Shown: positions 19,484 through 28,231 of the stretch, piece by piece
Layout: each line of letters begins with the position of its first letter
Numbering within the stretch: the first letter of the stretch is position 1
Origin: Cupriavidus pauculus
Lineage (GTDB): Bacteria; Pseudomonadota; Gammaproteobacteria; Burkholderiales; Burkholderiaceae
Direction of reading: 5' to 3'
Length of the DNA: 64,000 nucleotides
Assembly: GCF_008801835.1 (NCBI RefSeq)
Contig: NZ_VZOW01000019.1
Coordinates: 1 to 64,000, forward strand
The notes under the pieces: model-generated
Told to the model about the DNA's origin: nothing
The model's input: the letters and a program-made list of their open reading frames with translations, nothing else
The model's database searches: none
Translations under genes and position numbers: made by a program

Positions 19484-19885
19484 TTACGCCTCGATCAGCC
19501 GTCGGATCTCGTCCGGGACCGGGACCGATTTTTCCTGCGCGTAGTCGCACCACACCACCTTCGCGCCGCCCTCGGCCCACACCACATCGGGCAGATCGGT
19601 GCGGATCACCTCGATGCGGGTTTCGAAGCTGGATCGGCCGAGCTGGCCCGCGTACACGCGGCATTCGATGTTGCCGGGGTAGCGCAGTTGCTTCAGGAAG
19701 GTCATGTGGGCGTTGATCAGCACGGGCCCATGGCCATTGGCATCGCGGCCATTGCGACCGATCGACTCGAACCACTCGATCCGCGCCTGCTCCAGATAGC
19801 GGAAATAGACGGTGTTGTTGACATGGCCCATGGCGTCCATGTCACCCCACCGTATCGGCATCACGCAGGTGAATACGTGCTTCAT
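19484..19885 (-). CDS. Acyl-CoA thioesterase, 4HBT hot-dog fold
   Basis: 133-residue hot-dog thioesterase. The signature WGDMDAMGHVNNTVYFRYLE at residues 13-32 contains the catalytic Asp of the 4-hydroxybenzoyl-CoA thioesterase class. The ATG at 19885 overlaps the dctP stop by one base, so translation is coupled to the TRAP transporter genes. It probably releases the acid from a CoA ester formed in the same pathway. The substrate is not visible. Confidence 0.88.
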   Translation of the reverse strand: MKHVFTCVMPIRWGDMDAMGHVNNTVYFRYLEQARIEWFESIGRNGRDANGHGPVLINAHMTFLKQLRYPGNIECRVYAGQLGRSSFETRIEVIRTDLPDVVWAEGGAKVVWCDYAQEKSVPVPDEIRRLIEA

Positions 19886-20913
19886 CAGCGCTTGGCGATC
19901 GACGCTTCGGCCTTGGTCACCAGATCTCCGCCGATCTGCTTCTTCCACTTGTCGTAGACCTTGGCAGTGGCCTTGCGGAATGCGTCGTGCTCGGCCGGCG
20001 TCAGCGTCGTCACCTTGACGCCATGCTGCTCCATGTCCTTCCAGGCCGGCGCGCCCGCCTCGACCAGGCCCTTGCGGGCGAGCGCGATTTCCTGCTTGCC
20101 CGCGTCGATGGCAGCCTGCTTGACGATCTCGCGATCAGCCGGCGTCCAGCTTTCCCAGATCTGCTTGTTGACCACGAAAATCAGCGGGTCGGCCACATAG
20201 CCCCAGGTCGTCACGTATTTCTGGCCCACCGTGTAGAGCTTGGCGGCCGCGAACACGCTCTGCGGATTCTCCTGGCCATCGACGGCGCCCGAGGCCATTG
20301 CCGGTTGCGCATCGGCCCAGCTCATCTGCGTCGGGTTGGCGCCCAGCGCATTGAAGGTTTCGATATACAGCGGCGACCCCACCACGCGCAGTTTCAGCCC
20401 CTTCAGGTCTTCCGGCTTGCGGATTTCATGCTTGGAATTCGACACCTCGCGGAAGCCGTTTTCGCCCCAGGCCAGCGGCACCACGCCCGCCTTTTCCAGC
20501 GTCGCAAAGATCGACTTGCCGACTTCGCCCTGCGTCAGCGCATCGAGCGCCTTGTAGTCGGGCATCAGGAAAGGCAGGGAGAACAGATTCAGTTCCTTCA
20601 CCTGCGGCGACCAGTTGATGGTCGAGCCGACAGCCATGTCGATCACGCCCTGGCGAATCGCGGAAAACTCGCGCGTCTGGTCGCCGGCCACTAGCGACGT
20701 GCCCGGATAGAGCTTGATGTTGATGCGCCCATTGGTACGCTGCCGCACCAGATCGGCCCAGATTTCGCCGCCCTTGCCCCACGGAAACGCCGGCCCCAGC
20801 ACCAGCGACATCTTGTATTCGGACTTGTAGGTCTGGGCCATGGCGGCCGGCGCGGCAAATGCGGCGGCGGCAATCGTGGCGGCAACGGACAACAGCAGGG
20901 CACGGCGTTTCAT
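19885..20913 (-). CDS. TRAP transporter substrate-binding protein DctP
   Basis: Periplasmic receptor (342 residues) of a tripartite ATP-independent transporter. It starts at an ATG with GAGGAG nine bases upstream and has a signal peptide MKRRALLLSVAATIAAAAFA ending near AMA. The Arg of LKGLKLRVVGSP is the one that binds the carboxylate of the substrate in this family, and QENPQSVFAAAKLY is the usual following segment. The substrate is an organic acid, not identified. It follows the large membrane subunit by 39 bases. Confidence 0.92.
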   Translation of the reverse strand: MKRRALLLSVAATIAAAAFAAPAAMAQTYKSEYKMSLVLGPAFPWGKGGEIWADLVRQRTNGRINIKLYPGTSLVAGDQTREFSAIRQGVIDMAVGSTINWSPQVKELNLFSLPFLMPDYKALDALTQGEVGKSIFATLEKAGVVPLAWGENGFREVSNSKHEIRKPEDLKGLKLRVVGSPLYIETFNALGANPTQMSWADAQPAMASGAVDGQENPQSVFAAAKLYTVGQKYVTTWGYVADPLIFVVNKQIWESWTPADREIVKQAAIDAGKQEIALARKGLVEAGAPAWKDMEQHGVKVTTLTPAEHDAFRKATAKVYDKWKKQIGGDLVTKAEASIAKR

Positions 20914-20952
20914 GCGGGAATCTCCTCGTTTCATCTTGTTGTTCAATTCAAA

Positions 20953-22257
20953 TCAGTAGCCCAGATAATCGGGCAGCCAGGTGGCCAGTGGCGGGTAAGC
21001 CAGCACCATCAGCATGGCGATGAACATCGCCAGCAACATCCAGATCACCCAGGGCACGGTTTCCTCCATGCGTACGCGGGCAATGCGGCAGGAAACCATC
21101 AGGTTCACGGCCAGCGGCGGCGTGAACTGGCCCAGCGCCACCTTCAGCGTCAACACCACGCCAAACCACACCGGATTCCAGTGGAACGCCGTGGCAATCG
21201 GCAGCAGCAGCGGCACGAAGATCAGGAAAATCGAAATTCCGTCGAGGAACATGCCGACGGTCATCAGCAGCAGCACGATCAGCGCCAGCACGCCGTATTC
21301 GCCAAGGCCCGAATGGGCGATCGCATTGGCCAGCGGATCGATCACGCCGAGCGTGGACAGCGCATAGGCAAAGATACCGGCCAGCGCCACCACCAGCAGG
21401 ATGACCGCCGATGTCTCGGCCGCTTCCTGGAAGATCGTGAACAGGTCGCGCATGCCGATGCTGCGGTAGATCACCATGCCGACGAACAGGCCGTAGACCA
21501 CCGCCACCACGGCCGCTTCGGTTGGCGTGAACCAGCCCGCGCGCATGCCGCCGAGGATCAGGAACGGCGCCACCAGCCCCCAGGCCGCCTCACGCAGGCT
21601 GCGCCAGAACGGCGGGCGCGGCAGCGCGGCTTCGATGTGTCCCATGTTGTGCTTGCGCGCGAGCCACACCGCCGGCACGATCAGCGCCACGCCGGCCAGG
21701 ATGCCCGGGATCATGCCCGCTGCGAACAGCGCCGGCACCGACGCGCCCGGCACCAGCACGCTGTAGATGATGAACGCGACCGACGGCGGGATCAGAATGT
21801 CCGTGGCCGCCGCCGCGCCAACCACCGCCGCGCTGTAGGCGCCCGGATAGCCGGCGCGCGACATCGCCGCGATCATCACGCCGCCCACGGCCGCCGCATT
21901 GGCGGGCCCCGATCCGGAAATGCCGCCGAGGAACATCGCCACCAGGATCGCTACCAGCGGCAGCATGCCCGGGCCGCGTCCGACGATGGCGATCGCAAAC
22001 GTCACCAGCCGCTGCGCCACGCCGGAACGGTCGAAGATCGAACCCACCAGCACGAACATCGGGATGGCCAGCAACGGATACTTGGCCAGGCCGGCATAAA
22101 AATTCTGCGGCACGGCCAGCAGACCGAACATCTGCGTATCGAGATTGGACAGCCCGATGGCGACCAATCCGCCCAGCCCCAGCGACACGCCGATCGGCAC
22201 GCCAAGCAGCATCAGGCCAATAAAGACCACGAACAGGATAATGGCGACGATCGTCAT
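20953..22257 (-). CDS. TRAP transporter large permease subunit DctM
   Basis: Multi-spanning membrane protein of 434 residues that drives sodium- or proton-linked uptake. About twelve hydrophobic stretches are visible. The family segments SGSGPANAAAVGGVMI and GQFTPPLAVNLMVSC are present. Its ATG overlaps the DctQ stop by four bases (ATGA), so the two are coupled. Confidence 0.94.
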   Translation of the reverse strand: MTIVAIILFVVFIGLMLLGVPIGVSLGLGGLVAIGLSNLDTQMFGLLAVPQNFYAGLAKYPLLAIPMFVLVGSIFDRSGVAQRLVTFAIAIVGRGPGMLPLVAILVAMFLGGISGSGPANAAAVGGVMIAAMSRAGYPGAYSAAVVGAAAATDILIPPSVAFIIYSVLVPGASVPALFAAGMIPGILAGVALIVPAVWLARKHNMGHIEAALPRPPFWRSLREAAWGLVAPFLILGGMRAGWFTPTEAAVVAVVYGLFVGMVIYRSIGMRDLFTIFQEAAETSAVILLVVALAGIFAYALSTLGVIDPLANAIAHSGLGEYGVLALIVLLLMTVGMFLDGISIFLIFVPLLLPIATAFHWNPVWFGVVLTLKVALGQFTPPLAVNLMVSCRIARVRMEETVPWVIWMLLAMFIAMLMVLAYPPLATWLPDYLGY

Positions 22258-22844
22258 TGCGCACGCTCCCCGCCCTGCTTCAGGGCCTTGAGCGCGCGGG
22301 CGTTGCGCAGCGCCAGCGCCAGCGCGCGCAGCGCGATCGCCACGGAAAACACCGGCAGCCACACCGAGTACCACCAGCTTGGCACCCCGATGCCTGGCGA
22401 GGTCTCGCCAAACGTGTATTCGTCCCAGGCAATGCGCACGCCCAGCACGGCCAGCGCCAGGAACATCGCCGCCACGGCCAGGGCCGACACGATGGCCAGC
22501 CGCTTTTGCCGCGCGGCGCTGCCACGTTCAAAGAAGAATTCGATGCGAATGTTGCGATCGCGCGCCACCGCGGCGCTGCCGGCCACCAGCGCCAGCACGA
22601 TCATCAGGAACACCGAGAATTCCTCGGTCCAGGCAAACGATTCGTCGGTGAAATAGCGGACCACCACATTGGCGAACGTGATGCCGACCAGCAACACCAT
22701 GACGATCACGCCGATCCAGTCCTCAATGCGCGGTGAAATGCGGAATTCGCTGTCGCGCGCTTCGTCGGCCGCCTCGGCAATGATTGTCGAGTCGACGACG
22801 TGCTGCGGCACGGCTTCGCGCCGTGCCTTGTTGTTTTGATCCAT
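22254..22844 (-). CDS. TRAP transporter small permease subunit DctQ
   Basis: 196-residue membrane protein with four hydrophobic helices, and the family motif RYFTDESFAWTEEFSVFLMI in the second quarter. The N-terminal 40 residues are longer and more charged than usual. It lies 91 bases after the dehydrogenase gene and is coupled to DctM. Confidence 0.9.
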   Translation of the reverse strand: MDQNNKARREAVPQHVVDSTIIAEAADEARDSEFRISPRIEDWIGVIVMVLLVGITFANVVVRYFTDESFAWTEEFSVFLMIVLALVAGSAAVARDRNIRIEFFFERGSAARQKRLAIVSALAVAAMFLALAVLGVRIAWDEYTFGETSPGIGVPSWWYSVWLPVFSVAIALRALALALRNARALKALKQGGERAQ

Positions 22845-22935
22845 TTCTGCGCCCGGCCTCCGGTCCGGTTCCGAGAAGTCTCTTTTTACGTTGTTCTACT
22901 TCTTGGCCAGCCCCCTCCCCCGGAAAGGTCGGCGG

Positions 22936-23721
22936 TCAGACCATGCCATCGTCGGCGGTGACCACCGCGCCGTTGATGAAGCGCGATGCGTCGGACGCCA
23001 GCAGCAGCAAGAGGCCGTCGAGGTCTTCGGGTCGGCCCAGGCGCTTGCGGGGCAGCATCTGGATCAGCTTCTGCCCGGCATCGGTATCCCAATGGTGGTG
23101 GTTGATTTCGGTGTCGATGTAGCCGGGGCAGATCGCGTTGACGTTGATGCCGTGACGCGCCCACTCCAGCGCCATGGCCTTGGTCATGTGAACCACGGCG
23201 GCCTTGCTCATGCAGTAGACACCAATCTGAGACAGTACCTTGAGACCGGCCACCGACGCAATATTGACGATGCGCGCCTGTGGCAGCGGGTTGCCCTGCT
23301 TTTCCGCACCCTTGGCCCGCGCGATCATCCGCTTGGCGACTTCCTGCGCCACGAAGAACGCGCCGCGCGTGTTGGTATCGAACACGAAATCGAAATCGTC
23401 GGCGGTGACGTCGGTGAGCTTCTGCGTGGTGGAAACGCCCGAATTGTTCACCAGGATATCGATGGCGCCGGCCTCGGTTTCGGCGTGCGCCACCGCGGCG
23501 CGGATGCTGTCCGGATCGGTGACGTCGAGGCGCACCACATGGGCGCTGCCGCCATCGGCCTCGATCGAGGCGCGCAGTTCCTTGAGCCGCTCGACGCGGC
23601 GCGAAGCCAGTATCACCTTGGCACCGGCGGACGCCAGCACATTGGCAAAACGCGTACCCAGCCCGCTCGACGCACCGGTCACCAGCGCGACCTTACCTTC
23701 CAGATTGATCGACAAACCCAT
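22936..23721 (-). CDS. Short-chain dehydrogenase/reductase
   Basis: 261-residue SDR with TGASSGLG at the nucleotide site, NNSG near residue 90 and catalytic YCMSK. The ATG at 23721 follows CCGAGG. The sequence resembles 3-oxoacyl or glucose dehydrogenase types but not one known enzyme. It leads the run SDR-dctQ-dctM-dctP-thioesterase, so it probably acts on the compound brought in by the transporter, or on its CoA ester. Confidence 0.88.
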   Translation of the reverse strand: MGLSINLEGKVALVTGASSGLGTRFANVLASAGAKVILASRRVERLKELRASIEADGGSAHVVRLDVTDPDSIRAAVAHAETEAGAIDILVNNSGVSTTQKLTDVTADDFDFVFDTNTRGAFFVAQEVAKRMIARAKGAEKQGNPLPQARIVNIASVAGLKVLSQIGVYCMSKAAVVHMTKAMALEWARHGINVNAICPGYIDTEINHHHWDTDAGQKLIQMLPRKRLGRPEDLDGLLLLLASDASRFINGAVVTADDGMV

Positions 23722-24136
23722 ATTTACCTCGGTATTTGGGCATCCGGCGCGGCCGGATGGCGCGCCGGGCACCGTACAGCAGCCTGTAAGGCGGCGCGGC
23801 CGCAGCTTAGCAAAAAAAGAACGGTCGTTCCAAAAAATGACTTGCCTGAGGGTGTCGAGTCCCGGACAATGCCGAAGATTCTAAGAACTTGGCCCCCAAA
23901 GGGAAAGAGGAAAAACGCCTAGGTCAGGCCGGTTACCCGCCGATAGCCCGATCGCAGAGCATGCCGCACGGTACCAGACCCGTGCCGCGCGTGCGCCCCA
24001 TCCGGGCCCGCCTCCCCCCGCCCCGGTGCCGGTTCCACAGAGCAAAATCACCGCATCCCACAAACCGCAAGCCCGCACCACGGGCTGCAACCATGCGGCA
24101 GTATTGCCGCCCAGAAGACACTGAGGGTTAGAGACA
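23722..24136. other. Divergent promoter region of the SDR-TRAP and ETF-QO genes
   Basis: 415 bases without a credible gene. It holds the promoters in both directions. GAACGGTCGTTC at 23819-23830 is an inverted repeat of the kind bound by TetR-family regulators. Short frames here have no ribosome site. Confidence 0.6.
23819..23830. promoter_or_regulatory. Candidate TetR-type operator
   Basis: GAACG and CGTTC flank two bases, about 100 bases upstream of the dehydrogenase start. This arrangement resembles operators of TetR-family repressors of fatty-acid or organic-acid genes. No TetR gene is near, so the regulator would act from elsewhere. Confidence 0.35.
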
Positions 24137-25816
24137 ATGGATCAGCAACAGCTCGTCGAGCAGTTCGGCCCGCGCGAAGCCATGGAATATGACGTCGTCA
24201 TCGTCGGCGGCGGTCCCGCCGGCCTGGCCACGGCCATCCGCCTGAAGCAACTGGCTTCGGAAAAGGGCGGCGACGTCAATGTCTGCGTGCTGGAAAAGGG
24301 CTCCGAGCCCGGCGCGCATATCCTGTCGGGGGCCATCATGGACCCGATCGCGCTGAACGAGCTGATCCCGAACTGGAAGGAGCTTGGCGCACCGCTGAAT
24401 CAGCCGGTCACCGAAGACAAATTCCTGTTCCTCGACGAATCCGGTGCCAAGGGCGCTCCGTTGCTGCCCGAGTGCTTCCACAACGAAGGTAACTACATCG
24501 TCAGCCTGTCGAACTTCGTGCGCTGGCTCGGCCAGCAGGCCGAAGCGCTGGGCGTGGAAATCTTCCCGGGCTTCCCGGCGGCCGAGGTGCTCTACAACGA
24601 CGACGGCTCGGTCAAGGGCGTGGCCACCGGCAACATGGGCATCAACAAGGAAGGCGAGCCCACCGAGAACTTCCAGCTCGGCATGGAACTGCATGCCAAG
24701 TACACGATTTTCGCCGAAGGCGCGCGCGGTCACCTTGGCAAGCAGCTCATCGCAAAGTTCAAGCTCGACGCAGGCAAGGATCCGCAAAGCTACGGCATCG
24801 GGCTGAAGGAGCTGTGGGAAATCGACCCGTCCAAGCACAAGCCTGGCCTGGTCGTGCACACGGCCGGCTGGCCGCTCGATCCGGCCACCTACGGCGGTTC
24901 GTTCCTCTACCACATGGAGGACAACAAGGTGGCCGTGGGCTTCGTGGTCGGCCTGGACTACACCAACCCGTGGCTGTCGCCGTTCGAGGAATTCCAGCGC
25001 TTCAAGACGCACCCTCAAATCCGCCAGTACTTCGAAGGCGGCAAGCGCATCGGCTACGGCGCACGCGCCATCACGGCCGGCGGCCTGCTGTCGCTGCCCA
25101 AGACGGTGTTCCCGGGCGGCGCGCTGGTCGGCTGCGACGCCGGTTACCTGAACGCATCGCGCATCAAGGGCAGCCACGCGGCGATAAAGACCGGCATGAT
25201 GGCCGCCGAAGCCGCCTTCGACGCGCTGCAGGCGGGACGTCAGCATGACGAGCTGACCGCCTACCCGGCCGCATTCGAACAAAGCTGGCTGCACAAGGAA
25301 CTGCTCCAGGCCAAGAACTTCAAGCAGTGGTTCAAGAAGGGCCGCACCACGGCCACGCTGATGACCGGCATCGAGCAATGGCTGCTGCCCAAGCTCGGCA
25401 TCCGCAATCCGCCGTGGACGATCCATCGCACCAAGCCGGACCACGTCTACCTGAAGCCGGCCGCCGACTGCCAGAAGATCGAATATCCGAAGCCGGACGG
25501 CAAGCTGACGTTTGATCGCCTGTCGTCGGTGTTCATCAGCAACACCAACCACGAAGAAAACCAGCCTGCGCACCTGACGCTCAAGGACGCCAGCGTGCCC
25601 GTCAACATCAACTGGGAAAAGTACGCCGGCCCCGAGTCGCGCTACTGCCCGGCTGGCGTGTACGAATTCGTGCAGAACGATGAAGGCAAGGAACGCCTGC
25701 AGATCAATGCGCAGAACTGCGTGCACTGCAAGACCTGCGACATCAAGGATCCGACGCAGAACATCGTGTGGGTTACGCCGGAAGGTGGCGGCGGCCCGAA
25801 TTACGTAGGCATGTAA
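24137..25816 (+). CDS. Electron transfer flavoprotein-ubiquinone oxidoreductase
   Basis: Passes electrons from acyl-CoA dehydrogenases, through ETF, to the quinone pool at the membrane. The 559 residues start with the FAD-binding VVIVGGGPAGLATAIRL and end with a 4Fe-4S ferredoxin-like region holding Cys in YCPAGVYEF and in NCVHCKTCDIKDP. The length is normal. It stands alone between divergent promoter DNA and a strong terminator. The beta-oxidation genes it serves lie elsewhere. Confidence 0.95.
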   Translation: MDQQQLVEQFGPREAMEYDVVIVGGGPAGLATAIRLKQLASEKGGDVNVCVLEKGSEPGAHILSGAIMDPIALNELIPNWKELGAPLNQPVTEDKFLFLDESGAKGAPLLPECFHNEGNYIVSLSNFVRWLGQQAEALGVEIFPGFPAAEVLYNDDGSVKGVATGNMGINKEGEPTENFQLGMELHAKYTIFAEGARGHLGKQLIAKFKLDAGKDPQSYGIGLKELWEIDPSKHKPGLVVHTAGWPLDPATYGGSFLYHMEDNKVAVGFVVGLDYTNPWLSPFEEFQRFKTHPQIRQYFEGGKRIGYGARAITAGGLLSLPKTVFPGGALVGCDAGYLNASRIKGSHAAIKTGMMAAEAAFDALQAGRQHDELTAYPAAFEQSWLHKELLQAKNFKQWFKKGRTTATLMTGIEQWLLPKLGIRNPPWTIHRTKPDHVYLKPAADCQKIEYPKPDGKLTFDRLSSVFISNTNHEENQPAHLTLKDASVPVNINWEKYAGPESRYCPAGVYEFVQNDEGKERLQINAQNCVHCKTCDIKDPTQNIVWVTPEGGGGPNYVGM

Positions 25817-25894
25817 GCGCCGCCGCAGTCGGCCGGACTTCCGGTCCGCGCGGCGACGTGAACGCAAGAGAAGTGCCCGCAGAAGTGCCAACAC

Positions 25895-25928
25895 AAACGC
25901 CGGCATGTCGCCACGACTGCCGGCGTTT
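25895..25928 (+). terminator. Intrinsic terminator after ETF-QO
   Basis: AAACGCCGGCA and TGCCGGCGTTT form a perfect 11-bp stem with a 12-base loop. It also lies 63 bases beyond the end of the lipase foldase gene on the opposite strand, so it may serve both transcripts. Confidence 0.8.
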
Positions 25929-25991
25929 CTGCTTCTACGACCGGACGCGCCACTGGCGACGCCTGCGTCATGCAGTCTTGGTGTCGAGCTA

Positions 25992-27038
25992 TCAGCGATT
26001 CGCCTCGGCCCGGCCCGCTGTCGCCGCCACATCGGTGACATACGCGCGCAGCGCCTCGCTCGGATCGGCAAACATTTGTGCACGCAATTGCGCCGCCTGC
26101 TGCTGACGATCTGCCTCGGTCAGTCCCGTCGACTGTTCGATTTGCCGACGCTGGCGCGCGTAATCCGCATACCGGTCGTTCCAGCCTTGCTCGGCCTGCG
26201 CCTGCAACGAGTAGCGCTGCGCCACATCGCCGCCAAAGTCCTGCGCCAACGCCGCGGCGATGTCCTGCGTGCTGCGGCCTTGCGCCCGCATGCTGGCGAC
26301 GGTTTCCGAAATCCGCAGCGGCTGCTCGCCCGACGCGCGCGCCTCGCGCATCGCCGCCGGCAGTCTGGCCTCGGCGGCATTCAAGCGGCGCTGGCGTTCG
26401 TTGGCATCGAGATCAGGCTGCGCCGCCACCGCCAGGCGATCAAGCATCGCATCGTCATACGCATCGTCGTCGGCAAACCAGAGCGTTGCGACATCGGCGA
26501 GATATTGCTGTCGCATTGCGCGACGCTCAGCCAATTGCGTGCGCAGGCGTTCAATTTGTTCGAGCGACGCCTGCTGCACCGATGCCGACAACTGCGTGCG
26601 CCCTGCGGCCAGCGACCGCGCGGCGGCGAGATATTGACGATAGCGCTGCCACAACGCAAACGCCTGTGACGCCGCCGGTTCCGGCACGCGCGCCGCGATA
26701 TCGTCGCGCACCGCGCGGTCGATGGCGACGTCCGCTCCGAGCGCATCAAAATAGTCGTAGTAACTGCGCAAGGCGCGTGTCAGCCGGAGATTGCCGTGCG
26801 CATCGAGTTCCGGCCCGGGCGGCACGTCGACGTCGGGCAACGTGGGCAATCGCGTCGCTGGCGCGGGCGGCGCTGCGGCCATGTCGGCGATCCCCGGCGC
26901 GTGTGGCGGGATGGCGGACGGTCCACTGTCAAGCGCCTCCGGTGGCCTCAATGCAAACCACGCCGCAGCGCCCAGCACTACCCCAGGCAGCCAGATCCAC
27001 GACCAGACCGGCAAGCGGCGCGGCTCAGAGCCGATCAT
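25992..27038 (-). CDS. lifO: Lipase-specific foldase (Lif/LipB)
   Basis: Membrane-anchored steric chaperone that folds the lipase in the periplasm before type II secretion. The 348 residues begin with a transmembrane helix (residues 12-29, VWSWIWLPGVVLGAAAWF), then a Pro/Ala-rich linker, then a helical domain. LRSYYDYFDALG (residues 90-101) matches the conserved RxxFDY(F/L)S motif needed for lipase activation. Its start overlaps the end of the lipase gene by 14 bases, so it is translated with it. Confidence 0.93.
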   Translation of the reverse strand: MIGSEPRRLPVWSWIWLPGVVLGAAAWFALRPPEALDSGPSAIPPHAPGIADMAAAPPAPATRLPTLPDVDVPPGPELDAHGNLRLTRALRSYYDYFDALGADVAIDRAVRDDIAARVPEPAASQAFALWQRYRQYLAAARSLAAGRTQLSASVQQASLEQIERLRTQLAERRAMRQQYLADVATLWFADDDAYDDAMLDRLAVAAQPDLDANERQRRLNAAEARLPAAMREARASGEQPLRISETVASMRAQGRSTQDIAAALAQDFGGDVAQRYSLQAQAEQGWNDRYADYARQRRQIEQSTGLTEADRQQQAAQLRAQMFADPSEALRAYVTDVAATAGRAEANR

Positions 27039-28089
27039 TGCGCAGCCGGTTGGCGTGCTGCAGGATCACCGTGCGCGGATCGACGTCCTGGAACAAGCCG
27101 GCAATCTGGTTGACCTCGTCGAGGTGATTCCAGTAGTAATTGGTGGCCAGCACCCTGCCCCACTGGCTACTGCATACAGAAACCAGCCCATCGTTCGGCC
27201 CGGAACCTTTCAGACTCATCAGGCCGCCCGTCGCGGCCATCAGCGCGGTGGTGGGATCGAGCAGATTGGATCGGAACAGGTCGATCGCGCCGCCTCGCCC
27301 CGTCCAGGAATACGCGGCCTGTGTATAGGTCACCAGATTGCCCGACGCATCGCGCGCCTGGCGCTGCTCCATTGCCGCACCCGCCGTCGCACAATTGGCG
27401 CCCAGCGCCGACGGTGTGCCCGGCTTCAACGTCGCGTCCAACCGCGCATTCTGCGCGGCCGCCGCGCGCGTGGTCAGAATCTTCAGCGAAGCCAGTGCGT
27501 CCTGATCGATGGCTGCGCCGTTGCCCACGCCATTGCTGATGCCCTGGAACCAGCCGACCGCATTGGCCACATCGGCGACCAAGCCAACGAGCACGGACCC
27601 GACCACCGGCACCTGGTTGACGCCGTTGATCACATCGAGCACGAGGTCGGCGAATTCGCTGCCGCGATGCGGACTGCCGATGGTGGTGACCGACGCCACA
27701 TCCTGTGGCGACATGGCGGCCAGCACACGCGAGGTCGGTCCGCCCTGGCTATGGCCGATCAGATTGACCTTGTCTGCTCCGGTAGCCAGCTTCACGCTGC
27801 GCACATATTCGGCAAGCTGCAGTGCGCGCGCTTCGTCGCTGTTGAAAGCCGGCACCGTGGCCACATAAACCGTCGCACCATTGGCGCGCAGCAGTTCGGG
27901 AATGCCGTACCAGTAATCGAGCACGCCGCCCATCTTCTCGGCCCCGGTCAGGCCGTGCACCAGCACGATCGGATAGCGCGTTCTTGCGTAGTCGCTGGCG
28001 GCCTGCACGGGCGGCGGCAGCATCGAAAAAATTATTGCAACCACTGCGCAAAGCCATGCGGCGGCACGGCGCCAGGGAGTCGGCGTCAT
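27025..28089 (-). CDS. lipA: Secreted triacylglycerol lipase
   Basis: Family I lipase of 354 residues. It has a signal peptide ending near PVQAAS, the start of the mature enzyme YPIVLVHGLTG, the nucleophile elbow GHSQGG, an Asp in NDGLVSVCSSQWG and a His in NHLDEVNQIAG. The ATG at 28089 has GAGGAG nine bases upstream; the longer frame to 28161 is not needed. It needs the foldase encoded immediately downstream. An 18-bp palindrome lies about 125 bases before the start and may be an operator or a terminator of the preceding gene. Confidence 0.95.
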   Translation of the reverse strand: MTPTPWRRAAAWLCAVVAIIFSMLPPPVQAASDYARTRYPIVLVHGLTGAEKMGGVLDYWYGIPELLRANGATVYVATVPAFNSDEARALQLAEYVRSVKLATGADKVNLIGHSQGGPTSRVLAAMSPQDVASVTTIGSPHRGSEFADLVLDVINGVNQVPVVGSVLVGLVADVANAVGWFQGISNGVGNGAAIDQDALASLKILTTRAAAAQNARLDATLKPGTPSALGANCATAGAAMEQRQARDASGNLVTYTQAAYSWTGRGGAIDLFRSNLLDPTTALMAATGGLMSLKGSGPNDGLVSVCSSQWGRVLATNYYWNHLDEVNQIAGLFQDVDPRTVILQHANRLRNDRL

Positions 28090-28213
28090 CGATGTCTCCT
28101 CTTCGACGGTTGGTCTTGTCTTTGTCTGCACAACTAAAGATGCCAACCGCCGGCAAGGCAAGGCGCGTTGCTAGAGGCAACGCACTAACGCGGACGCAGG
28201 ATCCGTTTCAAAC

Positions 28214-28231
28214 ATGCGATGCGCATCGCAT
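28214..28231. repeat. 18-bp perfect palindrome between the PilZ gene and lipA
   Basis: ATGCGATGCGCATCGCAT reads the same on both strands and touches the stop codon of the PilZ-domain gene. It lacks a loop and T tract, so a protein-binding site is more likely than a terminator. By chance about 0.24 such palindromes would be expected in the whole window. Confidence 0.6.

Noticed and set aside
24128..26083. Long minus-strand open frame (651 codons)
   Set aside because: Antisense to the ETF-QO gene, which is clearly real; composition is that of a shadow frame.
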